From Bacteroidota bacterium (GTDB lineage Bacteria; Bacteroidota; Bacteroidia; Chitinophagales; Saprospiraceae): a stretch of DNA of 64,000 nucleotides. Location: assembly GCA_020160935.1 (NCBI GenBank), contig JAIUPL010000008.1, positions 169,800 to 233,799 of the forward strand, read 5' to 3'. Shown piece by piece: positions 42,660 to 52,465 of this stretch; position 1 is the first letter of the stretch, and every line of letters begins with the position of its first letter. Position numbers and translations under genes: made by a program. The notes beneath the pieces are model-generated. The model was not told the DNA's origin. It worked only from the letters and a program-made list of their open reading frames with translations, and did not search any database.

Positions 42660-43799
42660 TCAGAATTCGGCGCCCAGAGCGAAGCCCATATCCGTCAAAC
42701 GGTCGCTCAGGTTGCGTAAATCTTCCACAGCCGTCAGGATTTTATCGCGATGATTCAGAATAGATTGATCAAATGGAGCAGGAATCTGTGTGATGCTGTT
42801 TTGAGCAGTGGCGAAGGCTGTGGAAACGGCAGCGGCTTTGGTTTGATCCGTATCGGCCGCCAGCAGGGCGAGGCTTCTGCCTGTTACCACGGTACCATCT
42901 GTGCGCACATATTCGCCATAATACACGTTTTGCAAGCCTTTGAAATTCATGATAATATCATTGATCGTATTGTCGCTGAAGCAGGAATGTTCATTTTCCT
43001 GATCCTGCGTATCAACGGCCACAAACATGCGTTCGCCGGCGAGTTCACCCTTGCTCAGTTCGCCCAGCGAGATAAAAAGGTAGCCGAGCGCCTGTGCTTT
43101 AGGCGTGTTTTTCAGGAATTGAGTGCGATATGCGCCGCCTGGCTTCCATTGGTCGCGCACGGAAGTCAGGTTGTCGAGCAACAATTCCGTGACGGTTTTA
43201 AGGTATAGGCCACGGCGCTCCTGATTGGCAGCCGTTCCGCCCGGCAGATAGTCGGTGTAGGGGCGATTACCAGGCCCGGAAGTGCTCAAATCCTGCCCCC
43301 ACAGCAAGAATTCGATCGCATGGTAGCCGGTAAAAATGGACTCTTCGGAAATGCTCTCGTTCAAATCCATGAGCACCTCTTTGGTAATGTCCGGGTATTG
43401 GCCAGGGTTGTTGATCAGACCCGTGGATGCATTGCCTTGTACATAATCGATGAAGTTTTCATCCATCGGCCAGGCATTGATCAGACCTTCCGGGCCGTCG
43501 GCATCATCAATCGGGCCACCGTAAAAACGGAATGCTTCGGTTTGGCCGTAGGGAATGCGCGCTGCGAGCCAGGATTGTTTACAGGTTTCCAGGCCTTGCG
43601 CAGTCGGGTTGGTTATGAAGGCATCGATGTCGTTTTTGAGTTTCTGCGCAGTAGTGTAAGAATCTTCATAAGCAGCATACACGATGGCTGCGTAATTTTC
43701 CAGAATAGCCTGTTGTTTGGATTCCAGCGATTCTTCTTCTTTTTTGCAGGCGCCTGCTGCCATGCTCAGCAACAGGCATATCAGAAAAGTCTTTTTCAT
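42660..43799 (-). CDS. imelysin-family iron-uptake lipoprotein
   Basis: 379 residues. Lipoprotein signal KKTFLICLLLSMAAGACKK. The GxHxxE motif is GYHAIEFLLWG (about 158), the hallmark of imelysin/EfeO M75-type proteins; RIPYGQTEAFRFYGGPIDD and YPDITKEVLMDLNESISEES are also typical. These periplasmic or surface proteins bind iron in operons like this one. It is one of two imelysins in tandem; the other keeps a different motif. Confidence 0.9.
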   Translation of the reverse strand: MKKTFLICLLLSMAAGACKKEEESLESKQQAILENYAAIVYAAYEDSYTTAQKLKNDIDAFITNPTAQGLETCKQSWLAARIPYGQTEAFRFYGGPIDDADGPEGLINAWPMDENFIDYVQGNASTGLINNPGQYPDITKEVLMDLNESISEESIFTGYHAIEFLLWGQDLSTSGPGNRPYTDYLPGGTAANQERRGLYLKTVTELLLDNLTSVRDQWKPGGAYRTQFLKNTPKAQALGYLFISLGELSKGELAGERMFVAVDTQDQENEHSCFSDNTINDIIMNFKGLQNVYYGEYVRTDGTVVTGRSLALLAADTDQTKAAAVSTAFATAQNSITQIPAPFDQSILNHRDKILTAVEDLRNLSDRLTDMGFALGAEF

Positions 43800-43855
43800 G
43801 TTGAAAATGAATGTTTTAGTAGTTTTTGCGTGGTAATGTGTGGTTTTCAGGGCTC

Positions 43856-44965
43856 TTAGTCGCCGTCGCCACTGCTGAAGGTGATAGCGATGCCAAGCAG
43901 GGACGACAGGTCGCTTTTCAAATACCTTGTCAGTTTCTGAATTTCCGTGTAGAGATTTTCGAGGGATGCGCTTCCCGCGGTAATCTGATTGGAAAGGTCA
44001 GGGGAATCGGGTACCGCCGCCAGGGCTGTATGCAGGGCTGCCAGTTGGGTTTCAGTACTGGCAATCAAGGCCGCACCACCTTCCACTTTTTCCAGGTATT
44101 CGCGGAAGCCCGTGCCATCCTGTCCGGTTTTGCTTTTGCCGTACCAGATGTTTTCGATGGCGGTAAGGTGCAGCCTCAAAAATTCAAGTGAATGTCCACT
44201 GTAGTATGCTTCTACAAGTTGCGGCTCTGACTGTGTCTGGCCGGGGCGTTTGCCCAAAGGCAGCCCCAATTTGAAATTTTTGGCTGCTTCAAAACTGCGA
44301 ACGAATTCGTTGTAAAGATGCGAAGTGCTACTACCGGCGTCTGTTCCTTTGTTTTGCAAAAATTCGGTGTAATAAGTGCCATTCCAGGCATCCACCACTG
44401 CTTGTGTCCGGTCGCGCAGGTTGGCGGTTAAAGCAGTCAGAAAATTGCCGCGCTGTGTTTCTGCTGCAAATTTGCTCACAATGGCAGCCGTACCATTGGC
44501 AGAACTAAAAATGAGGTATTCCACCGACGGAAAACCGCGCGCATCTCGGTTGAAATCGCTCACATTCCAAACGCCGGAAGCAATGGCCGCTTCTATCTTG
44601 TCAACACTGGCAGGAAAAGTGCCGATTTCTTCGATCAGTCCTTTTTGCAGGCCTTCTTCGCCGGCTGGTCCAAAGTTGTAGGCATTGGCAAACTGCCAGT
44701 CGGAACAGGCCGATTTCCATGCCTCCTGCAACGAAACCAGTCGCGCCGAATCAGGTGCTTCCACAAAAGACACAGCCGCATTGTGCAGTGCCTTGTTACG
44801 GTTCAACAAATCGTTGTAAGCCGGTCGAATCAAGTTGTCGGCCATGTTTTGCAGGAGGAGCGTACGGTCGAACGTATCCACCGGGCTGCCACCTCCTCCG
44901 TCGCAGGCAGAAAAGACCAACAGGCAACTTGCGAAAAAAGAGAATAGTTGAAAGGAACGAGACAT
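43856..44965 (-). CDS. imelysin-family lipoprotein, second type
   Basis: 369 residues from the ATG at 44965 (SRSFQLFSFFASCLLVFSAC); a 27-residue longer frame is not needed. Lipobox VFSAC. In place of GxHxxE it has GFPSVEYLIF (about 156), as in the ICMP/IrpA-like subgroup. WKSACSDWQFANAYNFGPAG near the start matches the family helix. The final GIAITFSSGDGD marks the common C-terminus. Follows the DUF4856-like gene and precedes the HAIE-type imelysin. Confidence 0.85.
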   Translation of the reverse strand: MSRSFQLFSFFASCLLVFSACDGGGGSPVDTFDRTLLLQNMADNLIRPAYNDLLNRNKALHNAAVSFVEAPDSARLVSLQEAWKSACSDWQFANAYNFGPAGEEGLQKGLIEEIGTFPASVDKIEAAIASGVWNVSDFNRDARGFPSVEYLIFSSANGTAAIVSKFAAETQRGNFLTALTANLRDRTQAVVDAWNGTYYTEFLQNKGTDAGSSTSHLYNEFVRSFEAAKNFKLGLPLGKRPGQTQSEPQLVEAYYSGHSLEFLRLHLTAIENIWYGKSKTGQDGTGFREYLEKVEGGAALIASTETQLAALHTALAAVPDSPDLSNQITAGSASLENLYTEIQKLTRYLKSDLSSLLGIAITFSSGDGD

Positions 44966-45079
44966 GGTAAGTATCTTTAGGTTATAGTTACGGGTTGAGA
45001 TTTTCCTGCCTGGAAAAATTCCAACCCGTTCTAAAACGTAGGTCATTAAAAAAATGGGTGCAAATTTCTACCAAAACTT

Positions 45080-46198
45080 TCAACGCCCTTGTTCGGCTAC
45101 CCAATTTTTCCGGAAATCTTCTACTTCCTGATCTGTAAACTCATACAGGTTTTTCAACTTTTGAATGACCTGAGTCAGTTTGGGTAATTCGTTCAATGGG
45201 TCAGTAATAAACTTGTAAGAAGTAGGCGTAGCGCTGTAAGGAGCATTTAGCAAAATGAGTATCTCGTCAATTTCAGCATCCGTAATTTTTTTATCAGCCT
45301 GCGGAATGTTGCGCCATCCATGTACAAAACCTACACACTCTCCATAGGCGTGCAAACTGGCTGCTTTGTCGCTGTCGGTGGGCGAAGTGGCGCTCATTTT
45401 GGAAACCACACTGTGGCAATAATTGATAACGGTGGCAAAATTGACCTTTTCCCAGTTCAGGCGCAGGCTCGCCAGCGCAGCGTCGCGTTCTGTGTTGTAA
45501 TCAGCCCCGGCTTTTATGGCCGCCTGTGCGGTCAGGAAATTTTGTTTTATTTGTGAATATAAACCGGCACCGTCGTTTTTATCACGGCGGGCAGCATAAT
45601 TGGCCATGTTTTTATCCGGGTTAGCGGCTTTGGCAGCAGTAGGTGTGTTGGGAAAATCCGGATGTGCGCCATACAAAGCGATGATTCTGTCGAGTTCAGG
45701 CTGCCCTACATTGCTGTGCATCAGTGCTGCGGCTTCATGGTACAGAGCAGCGCCAAACAGGCCTTTTTCCACCATTTGTTCCATTTCGAGACCGTTTTCA
45801 TCGAACAGATAGCCATTGAAAACGCCGCCTTGCCCGGATGGGGCGCCGGGGGTGTACGCCCCTCCGCTGGATTTAGCCAGTTCGTCGAGCCAGTTGCCCG
45901 TTCCATTCAGCCGCGAATCATAGTAGGATGTTGCGAGCGTTTGCAGCGCCGGATTGCCTGTTTGATACAGAGAAAGAAGGGTAGGGTAGTCGAGTAAGGC
46001 GCCTGATGAGCGGCCTTTTTTGATTTCCGTCACCAATGCATCCAGTTGCGTGCGCACCGTATATTCTTGCGTAGTATTCGCCAGGTACGCCGAACCGTCG
46101 TATTGTGAGGGAATCGTAAGCGGCGTTTTTTCCTTTTCACAGGAAATAAGTACAATGCCGAACAGTGTCAGGAAAAGAGTTGAGAAGTGGTATTTCAT
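45080..46198 (-). CDS. DUF4856-like lipoprotein, first gene of the iron operon
   Basis: 372 residues. Lipoprotein signal KYHFSTLFLTLFGIVLISC. Helical protein with GALLDYPTLLSLYQTGN, NGLEMEQMVEKGLFGAALYH, SLRLNWEKVNFATVINYCHS and YGECVGFVHGWRNIPQADKK, which I recall as the DUF4856 group found next to imelysins in Bacteroidota. Role in iron uptake is inferred from position only. Confidence 0.7.
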   Translation of the reverse strand: MKYHFSTLFLTLFGIVLISCEKEKTPLTIPSQYDGSAYLANTTQEYTVRTQLDALVTEIKKGRSSGALLDYPTLLSLYQTGNPALQTLATSYYDSRLNGTGNWLDELAKSSGGAYTPGAPSGQGGVFNGYLFDENGLEMEQMVEKGLFGAALYHEAAALMHSNVGQPELDRIIALYGAHPDFPNTPTAAKAANPDKNMANYAARRDKNDGAGLYSQIKQNFLTAQAAIKAGADYNTERDAALASLRLNWEKVNFATVINYCHSVVSKMSATSPTDSDKAASLHAYGECVGFVHGWRNIPQADKKITDAEIDEILILLNAPYSATPTSYKFITDPLNELPKLTQVIQKLKNLYEFTDQEVEDFRKNWVAEQGR

Positions 46199-46236
46199 GT
46201 TGATTATGTTTATCTGGACAAATTCTTAATTGGCGA

Positions 46237-46244
46237 CAAATGTA
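46237..46244 (-). promoter_or_regulatory. iron operon -7 box TACATTTG
   Basis: Perfect TAnnTTTG on the minus strand, 38 nt before the ATG of the DUF4856-like gene (leader about 32 nt). The remaining gap, 46245-46581, separates divergent genes; I see no gene or strong repeat in it and no clear box for the plus-strand gene. Confidence 0.5.
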
Positions 46245-46581
46245 AATGCCATGCTGCAAATCATGCATGCTTATCTGGATTTAATCAAAATAATATGAAG
46301 ATTTTATGACAATCGGAATTTGGGAAGCGATAAAAACAAGTGTTTGCGCTACAGCCACACATATTTTTTCTACCAACATGATGAAGCCACCAAAAAAATA
46401 CAGAATTTTGTCCTTCGCTTTTTTGCAGTTGTGCCCGGCCGTTTTCTGACTGTATCAACCGTGAAAAACGAATTTCCCGCCATAGTCTCGTTTTCATAAC
46501 CATACGTTAATCGTTTCGACCCGTGCAAGAAACGCGCTGTACAGCCGTTTTCCGGCCCGAACAAACCAGACTCCCATACCC

Positions 46582-49500
46582 ATGAATTTGAAAATGTACC
46601 TATCGCGGCCAATCCTTTCAACCCTCGTTTGTTTCCTCTTTTTTCCACTTTTATCGTATAGCCAGGCTGTTGAAGACTGCAACAATGGCATCGATGACGA
46701 CGGCGACGGCCTGATCGATTGCTACGACCAGGATTGTACCTGTACAGGCCAGTGTGACGATTTTTACTATACGACCTGTAATGCAGATTGCTATTACATA
46801 CCTCCTTGCGGGCAAATTTCCCTTGGCATACAATGGACAGGGCAGGCAGAAACAGGCACCTATTCCACGCTGGTGGCAGGTGATATGGACAATGATGGTA
46901 TTCCGGATATCGTGACATACCGGGTTGAAAACTCCAATATTTACATCATTGACGGCGCGACAGGTGCTACCAAAGTGGAGATAATTTGTCCGGCCACCAT
47001 TGCAGGCGGTACAGCCCCTGCCATCGCCGATCTGGATCACGACGGGTTTGGCGAACTGGTTATCGTTACCAACGATCTGCATTTATATTGCTACGAGCAC
47101 GATGGTACTTTGAAGTACATAAGCACATCTTTTGTAGGGTATTCAAGCCGTTATGCGTATTCTGTACCCAACATAGCCGATTTTGACCACGATGGCTGGG
47201 CGGAAGTAAATATTGGCAACCAGGTTTTTAATGGCCAAACAGGTGCATTGCTGGCTTCTGGTGGCCCCGGCTTGTCGGCGGGCGAACACCCGGCTCGTAT
47301 CGGCAACGGTTTTTCGTTTTGTTCGCCCGTTGCCATGGATGTGTTGCCGGATAATTTTTGCCCGGATTGCGATGGTCTGGAAATTGTGGCGGGCAATCAG
47401 GTTTTATCCGTCAATCTGCAAACCGGCATTGTGGCGGCAGTGGTTACCGCGCCTCCTCCTTTTACCGATGGATATACCAGTGTAGCCGACATCGATGGTG
47501 ATGGCGACCTGGATGCAGTGGTACAGGGCCGCAGAGGCAGTCAGAATACGGTGTATTGCTGGGATATTCAAACGCCGACCATTTTGCGGCAGTTTCAATT
47601 GCTCAACAACTGGTTTGACGCCGCCTCCAGGGTCAATATCGCCGACCTGAATGGCGATGGCAAACTGGAAATCAGTTTTGTAGGTTATCCGCGTTTGTAT
47701 GCCCTCAAAAACGATTTTACCATTATGTGGACCCGAGCGACGACGGACGTTTCATCTATCACCTGTTCGAGTGTGTTTGACTTCTGTGGAGACGGATCTG
47801 CAGACGTGGTATATCGTGGCCAAACACATTTACAGATATTGAATGGCGCCACAGGCCAGATCAGTTGGCAGGATGACTGCCTGTCGGGAACGCATATTGA
47901 AAATCCCTTGATCCTCGACGTGGATGCCGATGGCCAGACGGAGGTGGTGATTGAATGTGGTATCAACGGTAGTTATGATTCCGGTACTGTAGTGGCTTAT
48001 GAAGCCGTTGGCACACCGGGCATTGCTTCTCGTAAAGTCTGGAACCAGCATGCCTATTTCAATACCAATATCAACGACGACTTGTCGGTGCCACGTTATC
48101 AGCAAAATCCGCATATTATTGGCGACAGCCTGCGGATGAATACGTTTTTGAACCAGTTTTTTAATCCGACCTTTCCCTCGCCGGATGGTGTATTGTCGCT
48201 GCAAAGTGTGGTTTGTGACCGCGACTCGCTGGTGCTGAGTGGTACGCTTTGCAATATCGGTGATAACCTGCTTCCTCCGCAGACCCCCCTTTCAGCCTAT
48301 ATCGGCAACCCGCAAACGAGTACGGCTGTATGGGTAGGGGCTGTACCTATAGGAGTCGGGGTGCAGCCAGACAGTTGTCGATCTTTTGTTTTCCGTATTC
48401 CACGTATCGCCAACGACTCCGTTTTTATCATTCTGAACGATGATCACTCCATTGCTACACCTTTCGACCTGCAACAGGACTTCCCTTCCACAAGCATTGG
48501 CGAGTGCGGCTTTTTGAATAACATCGCATCATTTCAATATAATTACAACCCGACACCTATCGAATTGGGCCAGGATACGGCCATTTGCGCGAATACCACC
48601 ATTACCCTGAGTGCTGCTGGAACCGACCTGGTGACCTGGAACTGGCAGGACGGTACACAGACACCCACCTTTACTACGCCGCAGGTAGGCATGTACGCGG
48701 TCACGATAACCGACATTTGCGGAAATGTTCAAATGGACTCGGTAGAGGTAAGTATTGATAGCAGCACGATTGTAAATATCGGCCCCGACCGCGCGATTTG
48801 TGAAGGAGAAACCCTGGCGCTCAGCGAAAGTGGTTTTGACAATTATCAGTGGTCGCCCGGCATATTTGTGGATTGCAGTACTTGTGCGGGCGTGACTGTT
48901 TCGCCCATTTCAACGGTGCAAATCACCTTGCGTGCGGGCTTCGACAATGGATGTGTGAACCGCGATACCATGCTGTTGACGGTGTACGACACCTTCAATA
49001 TTAAGATTGATACCACGATCTGCTTTGGCCGGACGGTCGACTGGGTGGGCACTACCATTTTCCCCGATCAGAGTCAGGTATTTCAGTTTCAATCCATTCA
49101 TGGCTGTGATTCAACCGTAACGGTACGTGTACATGGTACAACGGTGGGTACCTATAATATCCAGGTGGATACCGCAGTTTGCCTGGGCTCTACTTTGCCA
49201 TACAATGGGTTCAACCTGATGCCCGGCGAAGAAAAAATATTTAACCTGAACGCCATAACAGGTTGTGACTCAACAGTTTTGGTGCGCGTAATGCCCAAAG
49301 ATACATTTGCTACGCTCGAAAACCAGACCATCTGTGCCGGCGAATCGCTGGATGTTTTCGGAACGCCGCGAAGTGTATCCGGGATATATCCCATGACATT
49401 TACCGCCAGAAATGGCTGCGACTCCACGCATACCGTTTACCTGACCGTGCTGGACCCGATTATCCTGCAAATTGACACCTCGCCATCTTGCCCGAATGAA

Positions 49501-50448
49501 ACGACCGGTGCTGTGTCACTGACGGTTTCCGGAAGCGCGCCGCCTTTTGCCTACAACTGGTCGGTACCGGGCGCTCCAACGGGCTCTCAGGTGGAAAATC
49601 TGCCAGCGGGGAATTATCAATTGACGGTTACCGACGCAAACGACTGCACAGTGGCGGCAACGGCGACGGTCAGTGCATATCCTGATATTGTATTTGAAGC
49701 CACGGTGGATTCCGTTCGCTGTTTTGGGGAAACCAATGGCGCCATTTCGCTTTCTTCCAGCGATACTACCTTGTTGTTCAGCCTGAATGAAGCCGCTTTT
49801 TCGCCGCGAACAGATTTCCCCAATCTCCCTGCGGCTGATTACACCATCTATGCGCAGGATGTGTATGGATGCATCGACACCTTGCCACTTACTGTAGCGC
49901 AACCACCACAGCGTATTATTGCCTTGCCGGCCGATACCACGATGTTGTTTGGAGATTCGCTGCTGATTGAACTGCAAACCAACGGGTTTACGCCGACCCG
50001 TTATATCTGGAACGATACTACTTACTTGAGTTGCGCCACTTGCCCGAACCCATTTGCCCGCAACCTGACTTCCTACATGTATCGCCTTACTGTATCGGAT
50101 GAAAATGGCTGCCTGGCCAGCGACGAATTCCTGCTGACCGTTCAGCGCGTTATTCAGGCTTTTGTGCCCAATATTATCAATTTGAACTCAACGCAGGACG
50201 CCAACCGACGCTTTACCCTCAACTTTGGCCCGGCCGTGCGGCAGGTAAAATTGCTCCAGATTTTTGACCGCTGGGGAAATATGGTGCATGAAGTCCGCAA
50301 CGCCCTGCCTGACGACACCTCCCATGCCTGGGAGGGTACGCACGACGGTAAGGTGGCTTTGCCTGGCGTGTATGTCTGGATGCTCGAACTGGAACTGGCC
50401 GACGGAACCATTGAGAAGATGCGGGGAGATGTGACGGTGGTACGATAG
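46582..50448 (+). CDS. giant secreted FG-GAP/SprB-repeat protein with T9SS type B tail
   Basis: 1288 residues (1284 from the ATG at 46594). Signal peptide SRPILSTLVCFLFFPLLSYS. A Cys/Asp-rich calcium-loop motif EDCNNGIDDDGDGLIDCYDQ (31-50) is followed by a seven-bladed FG-GAP/VCBS propeller (about 95-490) with repeated Ca-binding loops such as DMDNDGIPDI, DLDHDGFGEL, DIDGDGDLDA and DLNGDGKLEI. Several Ig-like and SprB-type repeats follow (about 650-1190). The end (FDRWGNMVHEVRNA ... GVYVWMLELELADGTIEKMR) is the gliding-motility-associated type B sorting domain. Probably a surface adhesin. Confidence 0.9.
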   Translation: MNLKMYLSRPILSTLVCFLFFPLLSYSQAVEDCNNGIDDDGDGLIDCYDQDCTCTGQCDDFYYTTCNADCYYIPPCGQISLGIQWTGQAETGTYSTLVAGDMDNDGIPDIVTYRVENSNIYIIDGATGATKVEIICPATIAGGTAPAIADLDHDGFGELVIVTNDLHLYCYEHDGTLKYISTSFVGYSSRYAYSVPNIADFDHDGWAEVNIGNQVFNGQTGALLASGGPGLSAGEHPARIGNGFSFCSPVAMDVLPDNFCPDCDGLEIVAGNQVLSVNLQTGIVAAVVTAPPPFTDGYTSVADIDGDGDLDAVVQGRRGSQNTVYCWDIQTPTILRQFQLLNNWFDAASRVNIADLNGDGKLEISFVGYPRLYALKNDFTIMWTRATTDVSSITCSSVFDFCGDGSADVVYRGQTHLQILNGATGQISWQDDCLSGTHIENPLILDVDADGQTEVVIECGINGSYDSGTVVAYEAVGTPGIASRKVWNQHAYFNTNINDDLSVPRYQQNPHIIGDSLRMNTFLNQFFNPTFPSPDGVLSLQSVVCDRDSLVLSGTLCNIGDNLLPPQTPLSAYIGNPQTSTAVWVGAVPIGVGVQPDSCRSFVFRIPRIANDSVFIILNDDHSIATPFDLQQDFPSTSIGECGFLNNIASFQYNYNPTPIELGQDTAICANTTITLSAAGTDLVTWNWQDGTQTPTFTTPQVGMYAVTITDICGNVQMDSVEVSIDSSTIVNIGPDRAICEGETLALSESGFDNYQWSPGIFVDCSTCAGVTVSPISTVQITLRAGFDNGCVNRDTMLLTVYDTFNIKIDTTICFGRTVDWVGTTIFPDQSQVFQFQSIHGCDSTVTVRVHGTTVGTYNIQVDTAVCLGSTLPYNGFNLMPGEEKIFNLNAITGCDSTVLVRVMPKDTFATLENQTICAGESLDVFGTPRSVSGIYPMTFTARNGCDSTHTVYLTVLDPIILQIDTSPSCPNETTGAVSLTVSGSAPPFAYNWSVPGAPTGSQVENLPAGNYQLTVTDANDCTVAATATVSAYPDIVFEATVDSVRCFGETNGAISLSSSDTTLLFSLNEAAFSPRTDFPNLPAADYTIYAQDVYGCIDTLPLTVAQPPQRIIALPADTTMLFGDSLLIELQTNGFTPTRYIWNDTTYLSCATCPNPFARNLTSYMYRLTVSDENGCLASDEFLLTVQRVIQAFVPNIINLNSTQDANRRFTLNFGPAVRQVKLLQIFDRWGNMVHEVRNALPDDTSHAWEGTHDGKVALPGVYVWMLELELADGTIEKMRGDVTVVR

Positions 50449-50576
50449 AGTTATGAGTTATGAGTTATGAGTTATGAGTGATGAGTTTTTCACACATTGC
50501 TTTCGGCCACTCTAATAAAGAAGCCAATAGCAACGTGTGTAAAACTCATAACTCATCACTCATAACTCATAACTCT
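50448..50576 (+). repeat. TGAGTTA-family inverted repeat, copy 3
   Basis: Arms about 50448-50507 and 50523-50576, imperfect. Outer TGAGTTA units; core CACACATTGCTTTCGGC ... GCCAATAGCAACGTGTG, loop CACTCTAATAAAGAA. In the core, CTCAC/GTGAG of the other copies is replaced by CACAC/GTGTG, a paired change. It starts at the stop codon of the giant T9SS gene. Confidence 0.88.
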
Positions 50577-50602
50577 CTTCGAGTTGTATCTTGGCGCTTG
50601 AT

Positions 50603-52465
50603 ATGACAAACGAGCAATTCAAGGAATTTTCGCCTTCCATTCCGCTGGGCCCCGGCATTTACAAGTACATCGATGCCGAGGGTGTTATTTTGTACGTGGG
50701 TAAAGCCAAAAACCTGCGGAATCGCCTCTCATCCTATTTCGGCGATAAAAAACACCAGACAGCCAAAACGAGGGTGCTGGTGCGGCATGCCGATCATATC
50801 GAATTTACACTGGTCGAAACGGAGCACGACGCCTTGCTGCTGGAAAACTCGCTGATCAAGAAGCACCAGCCGCGGTACAACGTGATGCTCAAAGACGAAA
50901 AATCGCCACTGATTTACATCTGTATCAAAGCCGAGCGATTTCCCCGCGTGTTTACAACGCGTAAAACTTTTCGCGATGGCTCCTCGTATTTCGGCCCGTA
51001 TCTTAACAAATTCCGCGTAGATCAGATCACCGAACTGATTCGAAAACTCTTCCAGTTGCGTACCTGCAACCTGTTCCTTTCACAGGAAAATATCGATAAA
51101 AAGAAATTCAAGCCCTGCCTTGAATACCATATCAAAAACTGCGCAGCACCCTGTGTCGGGCTGGAAACGGAAGAAGCCTACAACCGCAAGATCGAGCAGA
51201 TCAAAAACGTATTAAAGGGCAATTTTGCCGCGGTAAAGGCCCATTTGAAAGAGGAAATGCAGCGCTATGCCGAAAACCTCCAGTTTGAGCAGGCGCAGGA
51301 AGCCAAAAACAAACTGGCACTTTTTGAAGACTATCAGGGGAAAAGCACGGTGGTGAATCCTGCGATCAAAGATGTGGACGTTTTTGCCATTGCCGACGAT
51401 GAAAAAGAGGCCTTTGTCAACTACCTGAAAGTGGTGAATGGCGCCATTATCCACACCTATACACTCACGCTGATCAAAAACCTGGATGAAGACCAGGAAA
51501 CACTGCTGCTGTTCGCCATTCAGAATCTGCGCGAGCGTTTTCAAAGTATTACCCGTGAATTGATTGTACCTTTTCCGGTGCAACTGGCTGACAATGAGTT
51601 GATTATAACCGTTCCTAAAATCGGCGACAAGAAAAAACTGCTCGAACTTTCGGAGAAAAACGTGCAGTACCACCTCCTGCAAAAGAAGAAACAGGCGATG
51701 AACGCCACGGGCAAACAAACCCCGGCAGAGCGTATCCTGCGCACCTTGCAGGCTGATTTACACATGGAGCAAGTGCCCTTGTGGATCGAATGTTTCGACA
51801 ACTCCAACCTGCAGGGTACCAATCCGGTGTCGAGTTGTGTGGTGTTCAAAAATGCCAAACCTTCCAAACGCGACTACCGACACTACAATGTGAAATCGGT
51901 AGAAGGCCCCAATGACTTTGCTACCATGGAAGAAGTGGTGTATCGCCGCTACAAACGCCTGCTCGACGAAGACCAGGGCCTGCCGCAACTTGTTATCATC
52001 GACGGTGGCAAAGGCCAACTTGGCGCTGCCATGAAAAGCCTGCGCGCCCTTGGACTGGAAGGGCAAATGACGGTGATCGGCATTGCCAAGCGGCTGGAAG
52101 AAATCTTTTACCCCGACGATCCGGTGCCTGCCTTGATCAATAAAAAATCGGAATCGCTCAAACTCATTCAGCAGGCGCGCAACGAAGCCCACCGTTTTGG
52201 TATAACCTTTCACCGCAACCAGCGCAGCAAGAATTTTATCAAAACGGAACTCACTGAAATTCCCGGAATCGGCGGAAAAACTGCCGAAAAACTCCTGCAG
52301 CATTTTGGCTCGCTGGCGCGTGTACGCGAGGCCGGACAGGATGCGGTAGCAGTAGTGGCAGGAAAATCGGCCGCCGCCAAGTTGTTTGCCTATTTTGAAA
52401 AAGAACAGTCTGATGCGCCGGATGCAAGCGGAGATGCCGACTTTTCCGCACCTTTGCAGCCATGA
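50603..52465 (+). CDS. uvrC: UvrABC excinuclease subunit C
   Basis: 620 residues from the ATG at 50603. GIY-YIG nuclease at the N-terminus (LGPGIYKYIDAEGVILYVGK, KNLRNRLSSYF), the Cys-containing middle (CLEYHIKNCAAPCVG), UVR domain (MQRYAENLQFEQAQEAKNKL, about 215), RNase H-like endonuclease core (IECFDNSNLQGTNPVSSCVV; LVIIDGGKGQLGAA) and a C-terminal helix-hairpin-helix (TEIPGIGGKTAEKLLQHFGS). It makes both incisions in nucleotide excision repair. Overlaps the next gene by ATGA. Confidence 0.97.
   Translation: MTNEQFKEFSPSIPLGPGIYKYIDAEGVILYVGKAKNLRNRLSSYFGDKKHQTAKTRVLVRHADHIEFTLVETEHDALLLENSLIKKHQPRYNVMLKDEKSPLIYICIKAERFPRVFTTRKTFRDGSSYFGPYLNKFRVDQITELIRKLFQLRTCNLFLSQENIDKKKFKPCLEYHIKNCAAPCVGLETEEAYNRKIEQIKNVLKGNFAAVKAHLKEEMQRYAENLQFEQAQEAKNKLALFEDYQGKSTVVNPAIKDVDVFAIADDEKEAFVNYLKVVNGAIIHTYTLTLIKNLDEDQETLLLFAIQNLRERFQSITRELIVPFPVQLADNELIITVPKIGDKKKLLELSEKNVQYHLLQKKKQAMNATGKQTPAERILRTLQADLHMEQVPLWIECFDNSNLQGTNPVSSCVVFKNAKPSKRDYRHYNVKSVEGPNDFATMEEVVYRRYKRLLDEDQGLPQLVIIDGGKGQLGAAMKSLRALGLEGQMTVIGIAKRLEEIFYPDDPVPALINKKSESLKLIQQARNEAHRFGITFHRNQRSKNFIKTELTEIPGIGGKTAEKLLQHFGSLARVREAGQDAVAVVAGKSAAAKLFAYFEKEQSDAPDASGDADFSAPLQP

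Noticed and set aside
46285..46918. Minus-strand open frames upstream of and into the giant T9SS gene
   Set aside because: They run antisense into a well-supported gene, have no start context or domain, and look like chance frames.
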